The notes below the pieces were generated by a model. The model worked only from the letters and a program-made list of their open reading frames with translations, was not told the origin of the DNA and did not search any database. 64,000 nucleotides of DNA from Taklimakanibacter sp021828105 (lineage in GTDB: Bacteria > Pseudomonadota > Alphaproteobacteria > Rhizobiales > Aestuariivirgaceae): contig JAKATG010000006.1 of assembly GCA_021828105.1 (NCBI GenBank), forward strand, positions 186,001 through 250,000, read 5' to 3'. Positions 1 through 8,181 of the stretch are shown piece after piece; position 1 is the first letter of the stretch, and every line of letters begins with the position of its first letter. The translations under genes and the position numbers were made by a program.

Positions 1-116
1 AGGCGCAGGTGCATCTCGAACCGCTGTATGACTCGGCAAATGCGCGCGTAAAGTCCTGATACACTTCTCCATCGGAGCTTTCCGTTCTCAGGCCCGCGCG
101 TGATACAAGGCACGTC

Positions 117-593
117 ATGAGCCAGGACCCCAAGCTGTTGCGCCGTCTGCTGCGCGCGAAGGACCGGATGGACGCCGCCTCGCAGGAGGAATGGCCCGTC
201 AGGCGGTTGGCGCGCGTGAGCGGCGTCTCCGAGGCCCATTTCGCGCGATCGTTCAAGAAGGCCTTCGGCGTGCCGCCGCACCGCTATCTGCTCACCCGCC
301 GGCTGGAGCGGGCCAAGGCGCTGCTGCGCGATACGGATCTCGCCATCACCGAGATCGCGTTCCAGACCGGCTGGAACAGTCTGGGGACCTTTGGACGCGT
401 ATTCCGTGACGTCACCGGCGAGAGCCCAGGTGAGCTCCGGCTACGTGAGAAGGCGGCTCCGCACGAGCTCAAGCGGGTGCCGGGCTGCTTCACCAGCGCC
501 GCCCATCGGCCCGACCTCAAGATCGCAGTTTTGGAGAAGCGGCGGCAGGAGGCGGACGATATAAGCGGCCCCGAAAAAACGGAGGTCCCATGA
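117..593 (+). CDS. AraC-family DNA-binding regulator, short form
   Basis: Probable transcription factor of the AraC/XylS class made almost only of the DNA-binding module (158 aa); no separate ligand-binding domain is visible. Two helix-turn-helix segments lie at about residues 25-60 (core RLARVSGVSEAHFARSF) and 75-105 (core ITEIAFQTGWNSLGTF), followed by a charged tail. The ATG is preceded by AAGG at a suitable distance. Its stop overlaps the start of the next gene (ATGA), so it is cotranscribed and translationally coupled with a VOC-fold protein, a pairing often seen where a small AraC regulator controls a glyoxalase-like enzyme. The 116 bases before it show no recognisable gene. The target genes and inducer cannot be read from the sequence. 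Confidence 0.85.
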   Translation: MSQDPKLLRRLLRAKDRMDAASQEEWPVRRLARVSGVSEAHFARSFKKAFGVPPHRYLLTRRLERAKALLRDTDLAITEIAFQTGWNSLGTFGRVFRDVTGESPGELRLREKAAPHELKRVPGCFTSAAHRPDLKIAVLEKRRQEADDISGPEKTEVP

Positions 594-1000
594 GTCAAGG
601 TATCGAGGTCGTTGGTCTTTATGTTCGCGATCAGGACGAAGCGGTCGCGTTCTATGTCGAAAAGCTCGGATTCCGCATCCATACCGATGCGCGCAACGGC
701 GATTACCGCTGGCTCACGGTGCAGCATCCGGACCAGCCCTCCTTCCAGCTCGGCCTGTTCATGCCGCAGTCACCCATGGTCGACGCCGCGACGGCGCAGA
801 CCCTGCGCGAGGCCGTGGCGAAGGGCGCCATGCCGCCGCTCGTGCTCGTCGTCGACGACTGCCGCGCCGCCTATGAGCGGATGCACGCCCGCGGCGTGGA
901 ATTCACCCAGGAACCGGTCGAGCGCTACGGTTCCGTGGATGCCGGCTTCCGCGATCCGTCGGGCAACGGGTGGAAGATGATCGAGGCGCGGCGAGGGTAG
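590..1000 (+). CDS. VOC (glyoxalase/bleomycin-resistance/dioxygenase) superfamily protein
   Basis: A 136-aa protein with the paired beta-alpha-beta-beta-beta modules of the vicinal-oxygen-chelate fold: an N-terminal half with VRDQDEAVAFYVEKLGF and a C-terminal half ending in the typical FRDPSGNGWKMIE. Members are metal-dependent lyases, dioxygenases or antibiotic-binding proteins; the substrate here is unknown. The start ATG overlaps the stop of the AraC gene and has GGAGGT just upstream. Coupling to an AraC-type regulator suggests a small inducible detoxification or resistance unit, but that is inference. Confidence 0.85.
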   Translation: MSQGIEVVGLYVRDQDEAVAFYVEKLGFRIHTDARNGDYRWLTVQHPDQPSFQLGLFMPQSPMVDAATAQTLREAVAKGAMPPLVLVVDDCRAAYERMHARGVEFTQEPVERYGSVDAGFRDPSGNGWKMIEARRG

Positions 1001-1028
1001 GGCGTGATGAGTTTAGTCCGCCTCACAA

Positions 1029-1142
1029 CCCTCACCCCTGAGGTGCCCGCCGTAGGCGGGCCTCGAAGGGTGGCAAGCGGCAAGACCGTCGTTCCTGGGT
1101 CATGCTTCGAGGCTCGCTACGCTCGCACCTCAGCATGAGGAT
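1029..1142. repeat. Intergenic palindromic repeat element, rhizobial type
   Basis: A non-coding stretch between two convergent transcription units. It holds a 7-bp inverted repeat GCCCGCC/GGCGGGC (1045-1051 and 1055-1061) and a second imperfect hairpin from CATGCTTCGAGG (1101-1112) to CCTCAGCATG (1129-1138) with GCTCGCTACGCTCGC between. Sequences of this appearance are widely dispersed in rhizobial genomes. Here it may act as a transcription stop for both flanking units. Confidence 0.6.
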
Positions 1143-1179
1143 GTTTCGGCGGGCCGACTCTTTTTCCAGTCATCACGCT

Positions 1180-1587
1180 CTAATTTTCCAGCCCGCCGCC
1201 GAGCTTCACGATGGTGGTGATGCCGTCGGCCTCGGGTTCGGCGACATAGGCATTGTCGGGCGTCGAGAAGCGGATGAGCGACTTCTTCGTCGCATCGACG
1301 AAGACGATCTGCCAATCCTCATAGAGGCGCCAGGCCGCCACATCGTTCATCACCGGAAAAACCTGGCCGCAATCGGGATCGACATCGACCACGAAGCCGC
1401 CGATCGTCGTCTCGCGGCTGAGCGTTACCCTGCAGGTCTTGCTGCTATCGACATTCTGGATCGACCAGTCGCCCAGGAAATCGTCCAGCATCGCCGGGTC
1501 GACCGCCTCGAGATCCATGAGCGCCTGCGCCGCGGCCGGGCTCGCGCCGAGCAAAACCAGAAAGCCCAAAACCCTGATCGTCCGCAT
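1180..1587 (-). CDS. AprI/Inh-like secreted metalloprotease inhibitor
   Basis: A 135-aa exported protein. Residues 1-22 form a Sec signal peptide (MRTIRVLGFLVLLGASPAAA, then cleavage near AQA). The rest resembles the Inh/AprI beta-barrel family that inhibits zinc metalloproteases: a conserved Trp-Ser-Ile stretch (FLGDWSIQNV), two cysteines (KTCRVTL and DPDCGQVF) able to form the family disulfide, and the WRLYEDWQIVF strand. The start at 1587 was preferred over an upstream in-frame codon because it begins a signal peptide and has AGGGA upstream. It begins only 13 bases after the stop of the histidase-like gene and its ribosome site overlaps that stop, so it is the last gene of the hut operon. 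Why a protease inhibitor should sit there is not clear. Confidence 0.72.
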   Translation of the reverse strand: MRTIRVLGFLVLLGASPAAAQALMDLEAVDPAMLDDFLGDWSIQNVDSSKTCRVTLSRETTIGGFVVDVDPDCGQVFPVMNDVAAWRLYEDWQIVFVDATKKSLIRFSTPDNAYVAEPEADGITTIVKLGGGLEN

Positions 1588-1600
1588 GGCAGCCGTTCCC

Positions 1601-3115
1601 TCAATCGAGGGAAAGATCAACCTTTTCCCGACTTTCCGTCAAGGCGCGATCGAGAAGGGCGCCCGACTGCAATTCGGCGATCAAGGGCGCGATATCGAAG
1701 ATCGCATCGCCCTCCCGCCCGATCGGCAGCATATCGCTTAGACTCTCGACGGCCGGGCGGATGCCTCTGCCCAGATCGGCCGTGCCGAGGCGCCGGCGCT
1801 TCATCGCCCAGACCGCGATCATCAGCTCGAGGCCGGCGATCTTCCAGCCGGCGTCGATGACCCGCATCAGATCATGCACGGCATGAAGGGCGTGGCTCGC
1901 CGTGTCCTCCACGCCATCGGCGACCTGGCCCACGGAATTGAGCAGGCTGGGTCGGGCCCAGATCTTCACCGAGGTGACGAGGGATGCGGTGATATGGCCG
2001 AGATTGAGGAACTGAACGCCGCCGACGGCGCCTCCTTCCTCGGCAAGGCCGGTGGGCAGGCCGGTGAAGGCCGGCCATTGCTGCTTGTGGACGCGCTCGC
2101 CGGCGAGATCGCACATCTTGCCCAAAGCCTGGCGCAGATGGTCGGCGGCCAAGGTGAGACGCGTCGTATCCATATTGCCGTTCGATACGGCGTCCGCCGT
2201 CTCGCGGTCGATGATCGGATTGTCGTTGACCGAGTTCAGCTCGGAATTCCAGACCTTTGCCGTCTCGGCGAAGACCTCCGCCGCCGCGCCATGGACTTGC
2301 GACACGCAACGGAAGGAGAGAGGATCCTGCAACAGGCGCGGCTCGCCTTTGTTCCACAGGCGGCTGTCACTCAGGAAATGGCGCAGACGCTGTGCCGCGC
2401 GGCGCTGGCCCTCGCGCTTATGGGCGCGGTTCGCCGCCTCCGAGATCGAGCCCAGATTGCCGCGGAAGCCTTCCAGCGCTGCCGCCGCAGCGAGATCGAA
2501 GGCCGCGAGCAGGCGCTCGGCGGAAGCAAGTGCCATCGCCCCTTGCGCCAGCGAGATGGCATTGTTGTTGATGAGCGAAAGCGTTTCCTTGGGACGAGGA
2601 AGCCCGAGCTTCTTCGCTTCCGGACGGTTGAGCAGCCAATGCGCCAATTGCGCATTGGGCACGAGATCGGAAGCGCCAACCGAGCCCGAGCCGTCGATCT
2701 CCGGCATCTTGTCGCCATTGATCGCGGCGACGAGCAATTCGACCAGCTCCGGCGACACGCCGGACAGGCCATTGGCGAATTGGTTGGCGAGAAAGATCAT
2801 GGCGCCGCGCACGGCTTCGGGCGGCAAGGTCGGCCCCGGCACGCGCGTCGCATGGGCGGCGACGAGCCTCGCATTGTAGGCGGCGGCCGATGCCGGATCG
2901 ACCGCGAAATCCTTCTGGGAGCCGACGCCCGTGGTGATGCCATAGGCCGGCCGGTTCTCCTTAAGGATCGTCTCGACGATCCCGCGCGAGGCGGCGATTG
3001 CCGCGAAGGCTTGGGGTGCCAAGGAGACGGGAAGCTTGCCCGCCGCCGCTTTCGCCATGTCGCGGAAGTCGAGATCGTGCCCGGTGATGACCAGGGACGC
3101 CGTGTGCCGTGTCAT
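1601..3115 (-). CDS. Histidase-family (HAL/PAL) lyase homologue with altered MIO site (Ala-Ser-Asp)
   Basis: A 504-aa member of the histidine/phenylalanine ammonia-lyase family. It retains the catalytic tyrosine loop (AYGITTGVGS), the LQDPLSFRC segment, NDNP, and an acidic pair at VEDTASHA matching QEDHVSM of true histidases. The site that normally reads GSVGASGDLAP reads GSVGASDLVP: the glycine of the self-cyclising Ala-Ser-Gly triad is missing in frame, so the MIO electrophile may not form, or may form from Ala-Ser-Asp. It follows hutU by 8 bases and is cotranscribed with hutU, hutC and hutI. A canonical hutH lies 5 kb away, so histidase activity is probably supplied there. It could be a lyase for another substrate, or a non-catalytic partner. 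Family assignment is firm; function is not. Confidence 0.85.
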   Translation of the reverse strand: MTRHTASLVITGHDLDFRDMAKAAAGKLPVSLAPQAFAAIAASRGIVETILKENRPAYGITTGVGSQKDFAVDPASAAAYNARLVAAHATRVPGPTLPPEAVRGAMIFLANQFANGLSGVSPELVELLVAAINGDKMPEIDGSGSVGASDLVPNAQLAHWLLNRPEAKKLGLPRPKETLSLINNNAISLAQGAMALASAERLLAAFDLAAAAALEGFRGNLGSISEAANRAHKREGQRRAAQRLRHFLSDSRLWNKGEPRLLQDPLSFRCVSQVHGAAAEVFAETAKVWNSELNSVNDNPIIDRETADAVSNGNMDTTRLTLAADHLRQALGKMCDLAGERVHKQQWPAFTGLPTGLAEEGGAVGGVQFLNLGHITASLVTSVKIWARPSLLNSVGQVADGVEDTASHALHAVHDLMRVIDAGWKIAGLELMIAVWAMKRRRLGTADLGRGIRPAVESLSDMLPIGREGDAIFDIAPLIAELQSGALLDRALTESREKVDLSLD

Positions 3116-3123
3116 CGCCGTCC

Positions 3124-4800
3124 TCAGATTCCAATGCCCAGCGACGGCAGCTTGAGACCCTGTTCCTTGGCGCAGTCGATGGCGATATCATAGCCGGCAT
3201 CGGCGTGGCGCATGACACCGGTGCCCGGATCGTTCCACAGCACGCGCTCGAGGCGGCGGGCCGCGTCGTCCGTGCCGTCGCAGACGATCACCATGCCCGA
3301 ATGCTGCGAAAAGCCCATGCCGACGCCGCCGCCATGATGCAGCGACACCCAGGTGGCGCCGCTCGCGGTGTTGAGCAGCGCATTGAGGAGCGGCCAGTCG
3401 GAAACGGCATCGGAGCCGTCCAGCATCGCCTCGGTCTCGCGATTGGGGGAAGCCACCGAGCCCGAATCGAGATGGTCGCGGCCGATCACGATCGGCGCGT
3501 CGAGCTCGCCCTTCTTCACCATCTCGTTGAAGGCGAGGCCCAGACGATGGCGCTGGCCGAGGCCGACCCAGCAGATGCGGGCGGGGAGGCCCTGGAAGGC
3601 GATGCGCTCCTTGGCCATGTCGAGCCAGTTGTGGAGATGCGGATCGTCGGGGATCAGCTCCTTCACGCGCTGGTCGGTCTTGTAGATATCTGCAGGGTTG
3701 CCGGAGAGCGCTGCCCAGCGGAAGGGGCCGATGCCGCGGCAGAAGAGCGGGCGGATATAGGCCGGGACGAAGCCCGGGAAGGCGAAGGCGTCCTTGAGGC
3801 CCATATCGAGAGCGACCTGGCGAATGTTGTTGCCGTAATCGAGGGTCGGCACGCCGGCCTTGTGGAAAGCGAGCATCGCCTCGACATGGTCGCGCATGGA
3901 TTTCTTCGCGGCGGCTTCGACCGCCTTGGGATCGGTGGCGCGCTTGGCTTCCCATTCGGCGATCGTCCAGCCGGCAGGCAGATAACCGTTGACGGGATCA
4001 TGCGCCGAGGTCTGGTCGGTAACCGCGTCGGGCCGGATGCCGCGCTTGACGAGATCGGGCAGGATCTCAGCCGCGTTGCCGAGCACGCCGACCGAGATCG
4101 GTTTGCCCTGCCTGTGCGACTGCTCGATCATCGCGAGCGCCTCGTCGACTGTCGCCGCTTTGGCGTCGAGATATCGGGTCTTGAGCCGCATCTCGATGCG
4201 CGACGGCTGGCATTCGATGGCGATCATCGAGGCCCCCGCCATGGTGGCGGCGAGCGGCTGGGCGCCGCCCATGCCGCCGAGTCCCGCGGTCAGGAACCAT
4301 TTGCCCTTGAGCTTGCCGTCATAATGCTTGCGGCCGACCTCGGCGAAGGTCTCATAGGTGCCCTGAACGATGCCTTGTGTGCCGATATAGATCCACGAGC
4401 CCGCCGTCATCTGGCCGTACATCATGAGGCCCTTGCGGTCGAGCTCGTTGAAATGGTTCCAGTCGGCCCAATGCGGCACGAGATTGGAATTGGCGATGAG
4501 GACGCGCGGCGCATCCTTGTGGGTGCGGAAGATGCCGACCGGCTTGCCCGATTGCACCAGCAGCGTCTCGTCTTCCTCGAGCGAGCGCAGGGAGGCGACG
4601 ATACGGTCGAAGGCTTCCCAGTTGCGCGCCGCGCGGCCGATGCCGCCATAGACGACGAGCTCCTCGGGACGTTCGGCGACGCCCGGATCGAGATTGTTCA
4701 TCAGCATGCGCATCGGCGCCTCGGTGAGCCAGCTCTTGGCGCTGATCTCGGGGCCGATCGGGGATTTGATGACGCGAGTATTGTCGCGGCGCGTATTCAT
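3124..4800 (-). CDS. hutU: Urocanate hydratase
   Basis: Full-length HutU (558 aa) converting urocanate to 4-imidazolone-5-propionate in the cytosol, second step of histidine breakdown, with tightly bound NAD used as an electrophile. Visible family landmarks include LVVYGGIGRAARNW near the N-terminus, the QLVQSG-type LLVQSGKPVGIFRTH region, and the active-site cysteine segment FCRGIGPFRW around residue 360. Near the C-terminus are LHHGGGVGMGFSQH and NDPGTGVMRHADAGY. It lies 13 bases downstream of hutC and 8 bases upstream of the variant lyase gene in the leftward hut operon. Regulation by HutC is expected from the operon. Confidence 0.97.
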   Translation of the reverse strand: MNTRRDNTRVIKSPIGPEISAKSWLTEAPMRMLMNNLDPGVAERPEELVVYGGIGRAARNWEAFDRIVASLRSLEEDETLLVQSGKPVGIFRTHKDAPRVLIANSNLVPHWADWNHFNELDRKGLMMYGQMTAGSWIYIGTQGIVQGTYETFAEVGRKHYDGKLKGKWFLTAGLGGMGGAQPLAATMAGASMIAIECQPSRIEMRLKTRYLDAKAATVDEALAMIEQSHRQGKPISVGVLGNAAEILPDLVKRGIRPDAVTDQTSAHDPVNGYLPAGWTIAEWEAKRATDPKAVEAAAKKSMRDHVEAMLAFHKAGVPTLDYGNNIRQVALDMGLKDAFAFPGFVPAYIRPLFCRGIGPFRWAALSGNPADIYKTDQRVKELIPDDPHLHNWLDMAKERIAFQGLPARICWVGLGQRHRLGLAFNEMVKKGELDAPIVIGRDHLDSGSVASPNRETEAMLDGSDAVSDWPLLNALLNTASGATWVSLHHGGGVGMGFSQHSGMVIVCDGTDDAARRLERVLWNDPGTGVMRHADAGYDIAIDCAKEQGLKLPSLGIGI

Positions 4801-4813
4801 CTCTTGAAAACTC

Positions 4814-5539
4814 CTACTGGCTCAGCGTTCCTGAGGGTGACGTCTTGTAGCGGCTGTAAAGGGCGTAGCGGCTGGCGGGATAGATAAGGGTCGCGACCGT
4901 CACGACATGGCCGCGGCTCCAGCTCCTGCGATGCAAAGCGAGGCAGGGCTCGTCCTCGCCGATATCGAGCAAGGCGCACTGCTCAGGGCTCGGCATGATC
5001 GCTTCGACCGTATGCTCGAGCTCATCGACCGGCTGGTGAGCGATCAGATAGGCGGTCGGCGTGATCTTTGCAAAATCCTGATCGTTGAACTGGGGCGCGG
5101 TGAAGGGATTGACATGGCGCTCCTCGAGCTGCACCGGCACGCCATTCTCGGTATGCACCATCACCAGGTAGAAGAGCCTTGCGGGGTGCTTCATCTCGAA
5201 CTGCTCGGCAAGCGCCGGTGTCGCCTCGACCGTCTGCCGCTTCTTGATATGGGCGGCATAGGCATGGCCGCGCTGGGCGATCTCTTCGGCGATATTGCGC
5301 AATTCGAGCAGGCTCGAGCGCGCCGGCGGCTCTTTCACGAAGGTGCCGACCCCCGGCACGCGCGACAGGAAACCATCGGCGGTGAGCTCGCGCAACGCCC
5401 GGTTGGCGGTCATGCGCGAGATGCTGAAATGCTCGACGAGCTCGTTCTCGGACGGCACGCGCGTGCCCGGCGTCCAGGCGCCGGAGCGGATATGCTCGAG
5501 GATATGCTCCTTGACCTTGGCATAAAGCGGCGCGGTCAT
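4814..5539 (-). CDS. hutC: Histidine utilisation repressor HutC (GntR/UTRA)
   Basis: A 241-aa GntR-family regulator. Residues 1-65 are the winged helix (VPSENELVEHFSISRMTANR, then LSRVPGVGTFV), and the rest is a UTRA ligand-binding domain (LEERHVNPFTAP, ending in the Tyr/Arg-rich SRYALYSRYK). HutC proteins repress hut genes and are released by urocanate. The start at 5539 was chosen because the GntR domain begins there and its ATG overlaps the hutI stop in an ATGA junction; an upstream in-frame extension is low-quality shadow sequence. It is therefore coupled to hutI and upstream of hutU. A candidate operator is seen between hutI and hutF. Confidence 0.95.
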   Translation of the reverse strand: MTAPLYAKVKEHILEHIRSGAWTPGTRVPSENELVEHFSISRMTANRALRELTADGFLSRVPGVGTFVKEPPARSSLLELRNIAEEIAQRGHAYAAHIKKRQTVEATPALAEQFEMKHPARLFYLVMVHTENGVPVQLEERHVNPFTAPQFNDQDFAKITPTAYLIAHQPVDELEHTVEAIMPSPEQCALLDIGEDEPCLALHRRSWSRGHVVTVATLIYPASRYALYSRYKTSPSGTLSQ

Positions 5540-6744
5540 CCGATCTGGCCCCTGACGATGGCGCCGTCGCGGATCACCGCGGCGCAAGGATTTAGACCTA
5601 AGGGGTAGGCCAGGTCGCCCGGCCGCTCGGCATTCCACAGAACGAGATCGGCCTTGAGGCCAGGGGCGATCCGCCCGCGATCCTTCAGGCCCAGAGCCAG
5701 CGCTGCATTCGCCGTGACACCGCGCAACGCCTCTTCGGGAGTCAGGCCGAAGAGGACGCAAGCCATGTTCATGGTTGTGAGGAGCGAATGGACAGGCGAG
5801 GAGCCCGGATTGAGATCGGTCGCGATCGCAATCGGCACCTTGTGCTTGCGCAAGGCGGCGACGGGTGGGTGCTGCTTCTCTTTGAGGTAATAGAAGGCGC
5901 CGGGCAGAAGCACCGCGACCGTTCGCGAGCGGGCAATGGCCTCAACGCCGTCCTCGTCCAGATATTCGATATGATCGACGGAGAGCGCATCATATCTGGC
6001 GGCGAGCTTGGCGCCACCCAGATTGGAGAGCTGCTCGGCATGGAGCTTTATCGGAAGTCCAAGCTTCTTCGCCGCGGCGAAGACCTTCTCCGTCTCGGCG
6101 ACGGAAAAGGCGATGCCTTCGCAGAAGGCATCGACGGCATCGGCGAGCTTCGCTTCCGCGATGGCCGGCAAGGCCTTGGCACAGACGAGATCGACATAGG
6201 CCGCGTGATCGTCGCGATATTCAGCCGGGAAGGTGTGGGCGCCGAGATAGCTCGTGACCACATCGACGAAATGCGTCTCGCCGAGCTTGCGCGCCACCTT
6301 CAGCATTTTCATCTCGGTCTCGACATCGAGCCCATAGCCCGATTTGATCTCGATCGTGGTCACGCCTTCACGGAGCAGGCTTTCGAGCCGCACAGAGGCC
6401 GACTGGACAAGCTCGTCTTCCGCTGCCTCGCGCGTGGCGCGCACGGTCGAGAGGATGCCGCCGCCGGCCTTGGCGATGTCGGCATAGGCGGCGCCATTGA
6501 GACGCATCTCGAATTCATTGGCGCGGTTGCCGCCATAGACGAGATGCGTGTGGCAGTCGATCAGGCCGGGGGTCAGAAGCCGCCCGCCGCAATCGACCGC
6601 TTTGCCGGTCTTCTCGCGGGGCGCATCCTGGCGCGGCCCGGCCCAGGCGATCCGGCCGTCTTCCACGAGGACCGCACCGTCCGCGATCAGTCCATAGGGC
6701 TGGACGCCGGTCATGGTCGCGAGCTTCACATGAGAAAAAAGCAT
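5536..6744 (-). CDS. hutI: Imidazolonepropionase
   Basis: HutI (402 aa), a zinc/iron amidohydrolase that opens the imidazolone ring of 4-imidazolone-5-propionate to give N-formimidoyl-L-glutamate. Metal and substrate residues are visible: DCHTHLVYGG about residue 70, IEIKSGYGLD, KLHAEQLSNLGG about residue 245, DHIEYL, and ATDLNPGS. The start at 6744 matches family length; an upstream in-frame region would run through the promoter. It is the first gene of the leftward hut operon and overlaps hutC by four bases. Divergent hutF starts 43 bases away, so both promoters share one small control region. Confidence 0.96.
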   Translation of the reverse strand: MLFSHVKLATMTGVQPYGLIADGAVLVEDGRIAWAGPRQDAPREKTGKAVDCGGRLLTPGLIDCHTHLVYGGNRANEFEMRLNGAAYADIAKAGGGILSTVRATREAAEDELVQSASVRLESLLREGVTTIEIKSGYGLDVETEMKMLKVARKLGETHFVDVVTSYLGAHTFPAEYRDDHAAYVDLVCAKALPAIAEAKLADAVDAFCEGIAFSVAETEKVFAAAKKLGLPIKLHAEQLSNLGGAKLAARYDALSVDHIEYLDEDGVEAIARSRTVAVLLPGAFYYLKEKQHPPVAALRKHKVPIAIATDLNPGSSPVHSLLTTMNMACVLFGLTPEEALRGVTANAALALGLKDRGRIAPGLKADLVLWNAERPGDLAYPLGLNPCAAVIRDGAIVRGQIG

Positions 6745-6752
6745 CAAAGCCA

Positions 6753-6775
6753 CTTGTATAAGGTTGTATATACAG
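6753..6775. promoter_or_regulatory. Candidate HutC operator between hutI and hutF
   Basis: The 43-base gap between the divergent hutI and hutF starts is AT-rich and contains a perfect palindrome TGTATATACA (6765-6774), with a second half-like motif CTTGTATAAG (6753-6762) directly beside it. HutC sites described in other proteobacteria have this TTGTA/TACAA-type symmetry. The position would let one repressor block both operons. The exact boundaries are inferred. Confidence 0.7.
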
Positions 6776-6787
6776 TATAGTGAAAAG

Positions 6788-8173
6788 ATGGAACAGCGCA
6801 AGTTGAAATTCGCCTCGGCCCTCCTTCCCACCGGCTGGGCGTCGGACGTCACCCTCACCCTCGGGCCCCAGGGGATGATCGAGAAGGTCGAGGCCCAAAG
6901 CGCCGACAAGACCGTCAAGGCCCTGAAAGGCATCGCCATTCCGGCGGTGCCGAATGTCCATTCGCATGCCCATCAGCGCCTCATGGCGGGGCTCGCCGAA
7001 GTGGCGGGGCCTGGGGCCGATTCCTTCTGGACCTGGCGCGAAGTGATGTATGGCTTTGCCCTCAAGCTAGGCCCCGATGACCTTCAAGCGGTCGCGACAC
7101 AGCTTTATGTCGAGATGCTGAAAAGCGGCTCGACGGTCGTCGGCGAATTCCAGTATCTGCATCACCAGCCGGACGGCACGCCCTATCAGGAGCCGGCCGA
7201 GCTCACTCTACGCTGCCTCAAGGCTGCCGAAGAGGCGGGTATCGCCATCACCTTGCTGCCGACGCTTTATGCCTATGGCGGTTTCGGCGGCCAGCCGCCG
7301 GTGACGGGACAGCGCCGCTTCATCAACGATTCGAGTCGCTACCTTAAAATTCTCGAAAGCCTCGACAAAGCCAGCAAGGCCAATCCGCAGTCGAGGCTCG
7401 GCATCTCGCCGCATTCGCTGCGAGCCGTGACCAAAGGGCTTCTCACCGAGGTGATCGCCGGTCTCGATCGCATGGGGCGAACATCGGCGCCCATCCATAT
7501 CCATGTCGCCGAGCAGACCAAGGAAGTCGATGACTGCCTCGCCTGGTCGGGCGGCAAACGCCCGGTCGAGTATCTCCTCGACAATTTCAGCTTGTCGAGC
7601 CGCTGGTGCGGCATCCATGCCACCCACATGACGGCGGACGAGACGCAACGAATGGCAAAGGCCGGCATGATCGCCGGTCTCTGCCCCACGACCGAAGCCA
7701 ATCTCGGCGATGGCATCTTCCCGGCCGACAGTTTCCTGAAAGCCAAGGGCGCCATCGCCATCGGCTCGGACAGCCATATCAGCGTGAGCCCGGCCGAAGA
7801 CCTGCGCCAGCTCGAATATTCGCAGCGTCTGCGCGACCGCACCCGCAATGCGCTGGCAGCGGGCCCTGGCCAATCGACGGGCCGCACGCTGCTCGATCTG
7901 GCGCTCAAGGGCGGCGCCAAATCGATGACGCAGCCGGTCGGCGCCCTGGCGCCCGGCTTCCGCGCCGATATCGCCGTCCTCGATGACGAGCATCCGGCCC
8001 TCATCGGACGGTCGGAAGATTCAGCGCTCGATTCCTGGATATTCTCCGGCGGCAATGCATGCGTGCGCGACGTCTTCGTTGCCGGCCAGCACGTGGTCGA
8101 AGATCGCCGCCATATCAAGGAAGAGGCAATCTTCAAAAATTTCCGCGCCGCGGTGAAGCGGCTTACTGACTGA
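6788..8173 (+). CDS. hutF: Formimidoylglutamate deiminase
   Basis: HutF (461 aa), an amidohydrolase-superfamily enzyme that deaminates N-formimidoyl-L-glutamate to N-formyl-L-glutamate and ammonia, which commits this locus to the two-step HutF/HutG branch rather than a one-step formimidoylglutamase. Metal ligands are seen in NVHSHAHQRLMAGL (about residue 60), HIHVAEQTKEV, GIHATHM and the catalytic GSDSHISVS near residue 325. I prefer the ATG at 6788 to an upstream TTG because the latter lies inside the operator palindrome. hutH follows after 8 bases. Confidence 0.95.
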   Translation: MEQRKLKFASALLPTGWASDVTLTLGPQGMIEKVEAQSADKTVKALKGIAIPAVPNVHSHAHQRLMAGLAEVAGPGADSFWTWREVMYGFALKLGPDDLQAVATQLYVEMLKSGSTVVGEFQYLHHQPDGTPYQEPAELTLRCLKAAEEAGIAITLLPTLYAYGGFGGQPPVTGQRRFINDSSRYLKILESLDKASKANPQSRLGISPHSLRAVTKGLLTEVIAGLDRMGRTSAPIHIHVAEQTKEVDDCLAWSGGKRPVEYLLDNFSLSSRWCGIHATHMTADETQRMAKAGMIAGLCPTTEANLGDGIFPADSFLKAKGAIAIGSDSHISVSPAEDLRQLEYSQRLRDRTRNALAAGPGQSTGRTLLDLALKGGAKSMTQPVGALAPGFRADIAVLDDEHPALIGRSEDSALDSWIFSGGNACVRDVFVAGQHVVEDRRHIKEEAIFKNFRAAVKRLTD

Positions 8174-8181
8174 GGCAATCG

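Noticed and set aside
1..116. C-terminal end of a gene entering from the left edge
   Set aside because: An open frame of about 18 codons ends near position 59, but it is too short to judge and shows no recognisable motif.
2650..2700. A sequencing error as cause of the missing MIO glycine
   Set aside because: A single-base error would shift the frame, but the frame is intact across the whole gene; a three-base loss is needed, and two other paralogues have comparable losses.
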